The notes under the pieces are model-generated. The model was not told the origin of the DNA. It ran no database searches and worked only from the letters and a program-made list of their open reading frames with translations. Below, one piece after another: positions 55,496 to 64,000 of a stretch of 64,000 bases of DNA. Numbering within the stretch: the first letter of the stretch is position 1; each line of letters starts with the position of its first letter. The position numbers and the translations under genes were made by a program. Source of the DNA: Sanderia malayensis (lineage: Eukaryota > Cnidaria > Scyphozoa > Semaeostomeae > Pelagiidae); NCBI GenBank assembly GCA_013076295.1, contig RQOL01000861.1:2976001-3040000 (forward strand), read 5' to 3'.

Positions 55496-58400
55496 ATGGT
55501 GGACTATTTTATTTACGAGAACCATTTTGACGAATCCCTGATCAACTCGTCAAGTTGCTGCATATTTTCACCGCTTTGCCGTTTCTGTGAACACTCGAGA
55601 ATCAAGTGCTACGTTGAAGAACAAGTGTTTTTAGGCTGGTGTAACTTCTATTTGAAACTTGTCGGTGAGGAAATTGAAACTGTTACTCAACTGTGGGACT
55701 GGACACTGCTCCTGGCCCTTCTCGACGGCTTGAACCTCGAGACACAGGTACAATGTGACAAGGAAACGATTGCTGGATTTCGCCATTATTATTGGGATAT
55801 TGTTCAAGAGTATTTAGTAAAGGAAAAAGTTGTCAAATCGGTGTCTTTAAATGGTAATATTTTCTCTCATTGTTTTTCCTGCTATTACCTATCCACAGAT
55901 TGGTACATTAATCTGGCTTTTTTGTTCTAAATGCAATACACTTGAGTTGAGGTCTTTTAAATTGCCTGCATTGTTGAATGGAATGACATTTCTAGTGGGA
56001 GTTTTTGTTTTCATTAAGCTTTTGGTATGTGATCACACGGAGATGCAATCACGTCCATCTATTTTCGTCGACGTTGATTTTAGCAAAACATTCTTCATTG
56101 TGAATCTTCGCTACATTCATTTGCGAGATCTCCAATTCAACCAAAACAATAAATGTTAAATTAGTAAATAATTCATGTTGGTGATTGAAAAATCTGAAGA
56201 GTCCATCCACCTGTTTGAAATTCTCATTCGCCCTCTCTAAGGAGGACAAAAGGTGCTATCGTTTCACAACTTCTAGTCTAGTTTTTTCATATTAATTGAA
56301 AGCAACAGAAGCATTAGCCTGCCAGCTTTTTAAGTACAACTTCAAATTGATTTGAAGCTGGCTTTTATTTTTTTCGAAGGTCCACTGGTGACGTTTTGTT
56401 TTTACTTCACTAAACAGAGAAGCTATACTTCTTTATTCCTCCCCCCCTCTCGTAGAAATCAGGCCTATCTTTCAGTCTATTCACCGCATTGTGAAAACCT
56501 GCTAAGCCCAATCAAATCTTATATTTACAACAACATTGAATAGTTCACTTTAAGCTGGTTGTAGCCCTCTGCCCACAGCTCGAAAACAACAAACCACGGT
56601 CGTAGATAATCTTAGAAATAGCTCATATGGAATATGCTTGTCTTTCAGACAAAGCTGTTCTTGTTCGAAAGAAGTTCACTCATTGGATCGTGGAGATCAT
56701 TTGGTGCTTGATATTTCGCCATCATTTCAACCTGACCACTGTGAAGATGAGCAGAAGACCATTTGTGGATTATCACAAAGCATCGACTGGCTTGCTCAAA
56801 TGGATGAGAAACAAACTACCTTCCAGTTGCAAGATAAATGACATTCTGCTCGATTTGAGTGACGGAGTTGTTCTGTGCCAGCTTGTTAACGCAATTGCAC
56901 CGTGTTCAATCGATTGTCTGTACGCCGGGGTCAATGCTTGTGCCGAGGATGTCGTATGCTATGCAATGCAGGCAGCTAAAGACGTCCTGGGTATACCACC
57001 GCTGGTAATGCCCGAAGAGATCGTGGATTGCAATGCAGACGAAAAGAGCTTGATAACGTATCTTGCATTGTTTCGCAGTGCCGATCGCATGTTGTCAAGA
57101 GGTATACGGCCTATTTCTCCTCGAATGTCTCCACGTGGTGGCAATAATTTCATCAATAATGGCCTGGTCGGTCTCAATAAGCACGGCTACTTCACGAAAA
57201 CACAACTTCGCAAGTCACAGGCGAAGCAAAGTATTGCTTACGGCTTTGGTATTCGGTGTGGAGAAGTTGGAAAGCCTACAGAGTTCGTTGTTCATCTCAA
57301 TGGCAAGAGTACCTCGGAGCTGTGCGTCTCAATCAAGTGTTTTCCGGACAGCGATCATGCCGAGTTAGGTTATCTAAAAGCGGAACCGAAGATCAAACCG
57401 GTCGGGGAATCAAGCTACGTCATATCGTACACGCCGATACGATCGGGCGATTATGAAATATCCGTGTTGTGCGGTCGGACGCATATATACAACAGTCCGT
57501 TCAAAGTGAATATTAAGGATCCGGCTGCTTCGTTCCGGTGTGTTAACGAACCGGATAGTCTTTTGTCGATTGAGCCGATTAACCATCTATCAAGCTCGGA
57601 CTATATGATCTTTCACGAGGAAAGCCCGGATACATCGCCGTACACTTCCGAGAAGTGTTTTAAAAATTCACCAGGTGAACTGGCATTGGAAAAGAACAAG
57701 TATGTGAACAATAATTCAATTCAACTGTCTTTGGACGACCTCGATTGCACGAGTAATGACAGCGTGTTTTTAGACAGACCTGAGGCTAGTCCCAAACAAA
57801 AGGAACGCTGCACTGGTATCTTGAATGCAGATAGCTCATTGGGCAGTTCTGTCAGTTCGTCTTTGCAAGAGATTTTAAGCTGTACGGCCGTTGGCAAAGG
57901 TCTTTCATCGGGTGAAGTTGGTGTAATGAGTTATTTTGAAGTGCATACATCAGGTAAAAGCAACGGACCGCTTAATGTTCTGATCACGTGTCCTGCTATG
58001 TCCATACCGACTCCGCATGTGAACACCCGTGTGGAAGGCGGTCAATTAATTCATGACGTAATGTATTTACCCACAGAACCTGGGACGTACGAAATCGAGC
58101 TAAAATGGGGCAACAAGCTCATCCATGGCTCCCCATACCGGGCTGTTGTCATAGAAACCCACTCCACGCCCACCACCCATTCGCACCCAGGCTTTGCTGA
58201 TGTGTTCCGTGACGTCAGTAGACGTGAACGAACGGCAGTTGTGTTCTACAGCGCGACAAGCTCCGATAGGAATCACAAGCAACGTTGGCAATACCTCGAG
58301 TCCATTCTTCGTGGAAGCATCGAGCAACTTCATGTAGACAGCATTGCTGCTGACATTGCTCTATCTGGTGAGCAGAGAGCAAAGTTGTTTTCAATCACAC

Positions 58401-58666
58401 AAACCCGTTCGACCCCCTTTGTTTTCGTTCACAAGAAGTTTCTCGGTACCTACAACACGGTTGTCGCTTTGCACAGAAATCAACAATTGAAAGGCCGGCT
58501 ACATGAGATTTTCGATGATGCGATGTTTGATTACCGCATATCCGATTTTATAGACATGCATATTATTCATGACATCAAACTGACGCTTAAAGAGTTGGAG
58601 AATCCTCCTTCTGAATTTGCTGCACAGCCTACTAATAGTACTGAACCTCTTTTTGGAGTGAAGTAA
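55496..58666 (+). CDS. Filamin-like protein: 2 CH, 2 filamin repeats, C-terminal thioredoxin-fold domain
   Basis: Two exons, 55496-55853 and 56649-58666 (phase 1, closing), give 791 residues. CH1-like sequence (about 50-150) includes FLGWCNFYLKLVGEEIETV and LLALLDGLNLE. CH2 (about 167-270) includes TGLLKWMRNKLP, LSDGVVLCQLVNAIAP and LGIPPLVMPEEIVDCNADEK, close to filamin CH2, so actin binding is likely. Filamin repeats sit at about 310-410 (YTPIRSGDYEISVLCGRTHI, YNSPFKVNI) and 530-622 (YLPTEPGTYEIELKWGNK, HGSPYRAVV). Residues about 647-740 (TAVVFYSATSSDRNHKQRW, STPFVFVHKKFLGTY) resemble the SH3BGRL/glutaredoxin-like thioredoxin fold without a CxxC active site. CH1 is divergent and its start is unsure. 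More N-terminal exons are possible. Compared with filamins (24 repeats) it is very short. Confidence 0.8.
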
Positions 58667-59642
58667 TTGTATAAATGTGAAAGAAGAGGCCATAGCATCA
58701 CAAAAGACAATGCTTAGGAATATATCTATAGATGCGTAATATCTATACTGACATCACAGTGCTCGATGTACAGAAATACAGCTTAGGAACATATATATAT
58801 CTAGGATTGTTAAGATTTGATACCAGAGTATTTGAATAATGAATTGTGCTACTTTAACCCCAAATTATGTCGTTATTATGTCCCATAACCCTTGCACATT
58901 GATCCCACTAACAACATTTTATGAAGCCCTATAAATTCTGGAATGATAGCACTACTATTCGACTGCCTTGCCTGTTTTTGCCAGATCAAAGATTGACGCT
59001 AATCGCAAAGAGCTTGCACATGGTGCACGAACATATTGTTGTTGTTGTGCTAGGTGGGTCTGATTAGACATTAGACTCACTACATTACGTCCCAGTGCCT
59101 CGCTCGCAACTCGCTCAACACAAGGAGCCAACTAATCTCTTTTGCTCCCTCGACCGAGCTATCAAAACGAGTGAGTGGATGCATGTAGTGAGTCTAGGTC
59201 TGATGCCGTCAGATTTTATGCAGCAAGCGCAAGTAGCTTTACCGGGCAGGCACTCGTGTACCGTAAATTCTCGAATAAGACCCCCGTCTGCGGAAAGTTC
59301 TAATCCTGATAATCATTTACATATTGAGGACAAGTAGCAAGACACAGTTGTGAATAAATATAAGTATTGCAAGTAGCAGCAAGTTTAGGCCAAGAATTCT
59401 ATTAGTTTATTGCATACTATAGCCTTCACAAGGCTGAATATTAAACAAAAATCAAACTAAAGTTATTAGGATGTACGTGCACAATTTTCAATGCTAGAGA
59501 CTAATAGAGACTCTAAGAGTGTAAACATGGATATACATTTAAGTGTTTATACTGTTTAATGTTTCATTCTAATTGCTATCCTACCCTATTACACAGCTAA
59601 ACATAGTTTATTTAAACTGCACATCTATTTATGTAACTTTGT
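58667..59642. other. Intergenic between converging genes
   Basis: 3' flanks of the filamin-like gene (+) and the receptor gene (-). It includes a foldback whose 14-bp perfect arms TAGACTCACTACAT and ATGTAGTGAGTCTA lie at 59072-59085 and 59183-59196. Confidence 0.5.
59072..59196. repeat. Foldback element with 14-bp perfect arms
   Basis: Arms TAGACTCACTACAT (59072-59085) and ATGTAGTGAGTCTA (59183-59196) enclose about 97 bp. Outside the arms, CTAGGTGGGTCTGAT and CTAGGTCTGATG share further similarity. It may be a small MITE-like element. Confidence 0.6.
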
Positions 59643-60937
59643 TTATACAATTGATGTTGTTAAAGTTGGTTCAATATTTGCTCTCGTGAGACAGATGCTT
59701 TTCTTGACAGCCTTTTTCAAACCCGGTGCATATACAATGAAGATGATCGGACTCAAGGTAAGGTATAAGAGCGAGAAGTTTTTTCGCAGATCTGTTATCA
59801 GGTACTTTTGCCAGTGCTGTAAAGAATGTACCTTGGTTTCCACCAGGCATAGTACTGCTGTAAACAGAAGTGTTAGATTGATCAACATGATTGCTACCCT
59901 AATATAAATATAATATACAATAGGTCTGGTTGTGTGAATAAAATTTGTTCATATTGTATAGATGGGATGCATATCTATTGCTACTTGCAACTGTTGTCAT
60001 TAGACACCCGTCTTTATCCTACTATCATGTTCAGCAAATGTAGGGGTCGTTTTTGCCGTATTATGTTGTGTCATGTCACATCGTGTCACGTCGTGTCATG
60101 TTTGATCTTACCTGTCAGGGACATGCATGCGAAGTACATTGTCACGATACTTGCTGTCATCTTTGCCTTTTTGAAAATCAACCCTTCGATATTGTTGTTT
60201 CTCGAAGCAATACCAACTGTATCTTCCACCACTACAACCTCGTGAATTTCTGACGGTCCAATGACAACATTTGGACGATCATCCATTTGATCTTCCGTTT
60301 TCCGAGCTGTCTGTCCCTCTTTTCCAGCGCATGCGGCTCTCTGAACCAAAATTGCAATGCCCTTGTATCTTATTCTGGCAACTCGGTAAATGCAGAAGTG
60401 AGAACCAAACATTGCACAAATTGAAACGACCCAGAAGAACATGATGGATACCTCAACTATGGAAGACACATCCACATACAAAGCCATCAATCCAGCAGTG
60501 CAACCAACCAGCCAAATGAACATCACTGCTAATTTGCTGCCGCAACTGAACGATCTAGCATCGTTATTTGCACTCGGCGGTGGGAAGAGTATTTGCTCCA
60601 ACATTATTGCCAGCAGACAACATGCCGAAACGTACAGACACGTGAACCACATAATTTTGCACGCAGTGATTGGAATGACAGCTTCTTTGTGACCCTTTAG
60701 CAAGTTGATGCCAGAAGCATTCTTGTGATTCACCCATAACCGAGCCGAGTTCACAGGCACGCAGAGGAGGCTAGCGCAAGCAGAGCTGAGGATGAAGAGT
60801 GCCAATTGCGTGCGCAGCTCTTTGAACGGATCTTTGGCAATCGCAATGATGACCAGGAGAGATGATATACTTGCTGTGATAATATGAATGCCACTGAGAC
60901 CGACTGTCATTGCGGAGATAGATTCAGGTTTTGACAT
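59643..60937 (-). CDS. Orphan seven-helix receptor, rhodopsin-like
   Basis: Exons 60937-60138 and 59898-59643 give 351 residues. The junction (ACAAT|GTACTT to ATTAG|GGTAGC) was chosen because it keeps frame and makes a proper TM6; the stronger-looking donor GTAAGA 25 bp later gives an immediate stop. Helices: TM1 near 10-30 (IHIITASISSLLVIIAI), TM2 LALFILSSACASLLCVP, TM3 starting at a Cys (CKIMWFTCLYVSACCLLAIM), TM4 KLAVMFIWLVGCTAGLMA, TM5 SIMFFWVVSICAMFGSHF, then a long basic third loop, TM6 TASIVTMVAIMLINLTLLF and TM7 LYLTLSPIIFIVY, a variant of NPxxY. The DRY motif is degenerate (LEQ). The ligand is unknown. Membrane topology, not motifs, is the main evidence. Confidence 0.72.
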
Positions 60938-62124
60938 ATTGGCGTAGCCAGGCAGGCGATCATGCTTTTAGCGACAGCTGCACTTCTCTGCGGACAAATA
61001 GCATTTCAAGACTTGCATTTTTTAATGTGAAAAGAGCGTTAAGATAGTTTGAAAATTTCTGTTGCTTACCTTCAATATCAGATTCGTTTTGCTCTCTTTG
61101 ACTTCTGCTGGTTGATGCTGTTAGGAGTTGTTCGCTTCTTTATGGCCACCCTGATGCAGATATGAAGCCGCTCACCATGAAGCAAGCTATTTATGCATCT
61201 CCACACACTCATCCTTATGCATAATGAAACCTTCTTCGTGCGGCTTAGCTTTATTCAATTCGCTGTTTTGAGGGATTGACCTCGAAAATTCTCGAGCAAA
61301 CATTCAAAACTGGTTTTAATCTTCCAGCTCATGCATTTATAAATACGACTTTTCGCGTTTTGCCTTTTGCCATGCTCAACAACTCTAATTTTTTGCCGAA
61401 CCTTTACGTGTATGTCTTCATTTTTCTGTATTTTTCTCCTTAAGTCTCTGTTGTGTTGGCAAAACGCTTTTTCAAGATCGGATTAACAGATTGAGATGAT
61501 TTATAAAGCAAAAAAACTTCAAATTCTTAAAAGCAACGTTATACATTACATTGCATACGTGTTAACGCCAGACCAATAATATGTGAGCAGGGACTTTTCA
61601 CTTAAAGCTGGTCGGCCCAACCGATTGAGCTGGTTTAATCAGGCGAAAAGATGGCCCACTTTTCATGGTTCGGATGAAAAGTGGGCCAGCTTACCAATGT
61701 GAGATCTCACTGAATTGGCGGCGAGATCCAACACACGTGATTTTCATACACACACAATCCAGTGGGCCAGCCAATATGTCCTTACTGAGCAATCGTGTAA
61801 TAAAATCTGCAAATTGATCAAAGAAACTTGCTTTCAAGAACATATGCAGTAGCTTCTGTTCCATAAACTTAGATAATGAAATTTTTGTAATATATTTAAC
61901 ACAAGCCATATCCTCCAGAAATCATGTCTACAAATACGAAATAATTGCAGATGTTTTGTTCTGTGAATCGCTATTTTCTTCAACATCATTGTCATTTGGG
62001 TATATTTGGTCACTCCGTGCTGTATATTGTTGTATATATACATATATGTAAGGGATAGCATCTGGTGGACTCAAATTTCTCTCGAGGATAAGACCTTGCT
62101 GACTGTGAAAAGATCAGCTACTGA
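60938..62124. other. Gene-poor region upstream of the receptor gene
   Basis: No coding sequence recognised. It includes a perfect 14-bp hairpin at 61653-61687 and two further GTGGGCCAGC-type copies nearby (61682 and about 61763), suggesting a small repeated element. Confidence 0.5.
61653..61687. repeat. 14-bp perfect hairpin
   Basis: GGCCCACTTTTCAT (61653-61666) and ATGAAAAGTGGGCC (61674-61687) are exact reverse complements with a 7-nt loop GGTTCGG. Confidence 0.85.
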
Positions 62125-62620
62125 CAGTGTTCATAAACCCGCCGTTGTACCTGGAACCCTTTACTCTTCTATTCCCGTCCTAAAAATAGCTGAAGCAGAC
62201 TGTAGAAAATTGAAGTCCCTTCAGAACAGAGCTTTGAAGATTATTTGCGGAAAACAACAAAATGATTGCAAGTTAATGTCGATCGAAAGCAACAAGAAAT
62301 ACAAGGCTTATTTATTGGTCTTTAAATGTCTAAAGGGAATATCTGTAGAAATTATGAACAAATGTCTTAAACCTTGAATTACAATCAGAACACTCGTAAA
62401 AACAACTAAACAGCCCGAATCCTGAGAGTAAGAAAAGGAGCAGGAAAGAAGGCTTTTTCGTTCCAAGGTGCCAAATTGCACAATGAACTTGCGAGCAGCC
62501 TTTGACAGTTGGACCCATTCCTTATTTTTAAGCCTAATTGATGTCGAAGGGAGATAAAAACATCATATGAACGAAAGCTGAGAGAATTATTTCTCACAAA
62601 ACTGAGCTGGACCACTTCGA
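62125..62620 (+). mobile_element. Non-LTR retrotransposon fragment (3' end of reverse transcriptase ORF)
   Basis: An open stretch reads PGTLYSSIPVLKIAEADCRK, then LKSLQNRALKIICGKQQ and YLLVFKCLKGIS, ending in a stop at about 62377. After a shift, GAGKKAFSFQGAKLHNELAS appears (about 62437-62500). The order QNRALRII ... KCLNG ... FSFxGxxxWNxLP is the usual C-terminal tail of LINE reverse transcriptase ORFs in animals. The palm domain with the catalytic motif is absent and frames are broken. It is a 5'-truncated dead copy. The family cannot be set from this piece. Confidence 0.65.
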
Positions 62621-64000
62621 TGAGCTATAGCCCTAGCTAGCTCACTAGTATAGGCAAGCCTCCAAAAAAACTTTCATGTTTTCATTAAAACAAAGGGGTT
62701 GATAGAGTGAAAAATCATTCATGCTTGCGTACATACATTTCATTGTTGAACAAGCTCAATATTATAACTGAACTTACAATATTTCTTTGAAAGAATGCAG
62801 CTTTGTGGCATGTAAGTGCGCACTTGCGCTCTCAAGAGACCTGAGAAGCTCAGAATGTTTAGCTTCACCTGATTACGTTTAAGATGGAGAATTATATAGT
62901 TCAACAGAGAAAGTATCGGGAACTGCCGAGCATATGTGAAGCTCATTTGTCGCAAGAATTAATTTTGCAGTTCCTCAGGATGCTACTAATTTGAGTTCAG
63001 TCTCATTGGTTAGAACGTCTGCAAGAAATAGCAAATTTCTACTTGGTGAGTTTCAACTTTGTCTGCTATTTTTGACTTTTGTCGCAAGCAGATGTTTTTG
63101 CCAGTGTTATTTTTCCTTATGGCCTAAAAGCACGACACCTTCACAAATCCACAAAAGCAAAAATCCAGCCAGCCTGCAGCTTTTCACTAACTTTTGTCAA
63201 CTATTTCACAATCTCACACTTTTTCGCAACCAGTTTTTCAAAACGACTAAAATGTGTATTATTATGGATTTACGCGCTTTTGCGTGTGAACTTCAATTGT
63301 TTGTACAGGCGCAAAAAGTAATCATGGTTCTTCAACGTGTAAACACATGTTGCAGGGAAATTTGTTGAAACTGGAAACGGGTTGACTTGATGTCGTGAGG
63401 TGGAAGTGTGGAAATGGCATGGAAAAAACGTCATTTCTTAACTTTTTTCTGAATGGCTCCCCAAGTTCTTTCATGTTTTCAACCACTCAGTTTCGTGTCG
63501 TGTTCTGATTGGTGGAAATTTGGCCTCAGTTGGGATAACAAATCGTGCGTAACAGAACTACGTGAATTGCGCAAAGAAATCTACCTCGCAAAAGCAGCGC
63601 TAGATAACCGCTCTCCAAAGTCTAAAGCAGCATATCTTCGTGAAAATGCAAGGCGACCCTATTGAATGATTTATCATGTAATCCTAATAGGGTTGATTTA
63701 AGGCCTTCTGTTCTCTAGGCAATGATAATTAAGCTTAAAACTGGTGCAATTATCTCTGTTTCACTTTCATTTTTCCACGCTTTTGCGATTTTATCGTTTA
63801 ATGAGCCTGCATGTTACAAATTTTTACGAGAAATCGTGTTTTCATCAAATGCTTTTCAAGTGGAAATTTTTAACATGTTTTGATAATATTGACAGCTTTG
63901 TTTTTCTTTTTAAATTTGCAAGACGTTCGTAAAAATTACAGTTCAAGATGTCACGATGACATTACAATTTGAATTTTCGATTGTTATAAGGTGTGTGCTG
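62621..64000. other. Gene-poor right edge
   Basis: Only short open frames without recognisable domains. A stretch at 63453-63665 has a charged helix-like end (ELRELRKEIYLAKAALDN) but no support from splice sites or family similarity that I can see. Confidence 0.4.

Noticed and set aside
63453..63665. Possible small gene with a charged helical C-terminus
   Set aside because: No recognisable family, no splice partners, and the surrounding DNA is non-coding in character.

Overview
The window is nuclear DNA from an animal. Genes are split by many short GT-AG introns (with a few GC-AG ones). They encode proteins with clear metazoan counterparts: Numb, a FoxQ2-like forkhead factor, a secreted DAN/bursicon-type cystine knot, TTC13, TMEM41A, kynurenine 3-monooxygenase and a two-pore channel. 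TTAGGG-type telomeric repeats and a decayed THAP/DDE plus SWIM transposon fit an invertebrate. Protein divergence and compactness suggest an early-branching or otherwise divergent marine invertebrate, but the sequence alone does not fix the phylum.

Layout, left to right. A 3'-truncated LRRC47-like gene (-) runs off the left edge and is head to head with a small RJL/DNAJC27-like GTPase (+) across about 200 bp. A secreted cystine-knot gene (+) follows. Positions 7385-17817 (-) hold a 42-exon gene for a predicted 1311-residue two-pore channel with an EF-hand loop in its linker and an SH3 domain in its tail; one intron carries an antisense tRNA-Glu(CTC). A small PAN-like secreted protein (-) lies next. 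Positions 20101-29602 (-) are kynurenine 3-monooxygenase in 18 exons. One of its introns contains a 137-bp minisatellite built around telomeric repeats, and another contains a whole intronless FoxQ2-like gene on the opposite strand.

Positions 30171-36758 (-) encode a ZNF106-like protein without the expected WD40 end. A decayed ISL2EU-like DNA transposon (36901-39315) with terminal inverted repeats separates it from TMEM41A (+). TTC13 (25 coding exons, +) and Numb (6 exons, +) follow. After a 3.9-kb gene-poor stretch comes a filamin-like gene (+) with two CH domains, two filamin repeats and a C-terminal thioredoxin-fold domain. An orphan seven-helix receptor (-) and gene-poor DNA with a LINE fragment close the window.

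Exon models were built by hand from splice signals, reading phase and remembered family sequence. For the main genes the phases close exactly to an in-frame stop. No operon-like or pathway clustering is visible; the genes are functionally unrelated neighbours. The most noteworthy items are the two unusual domain combinations (two-pore channel + SH3; filamin + thioredoxin fold), the telomeric minisatellite, the nested FoxQ2 gene and the transposon remnant.
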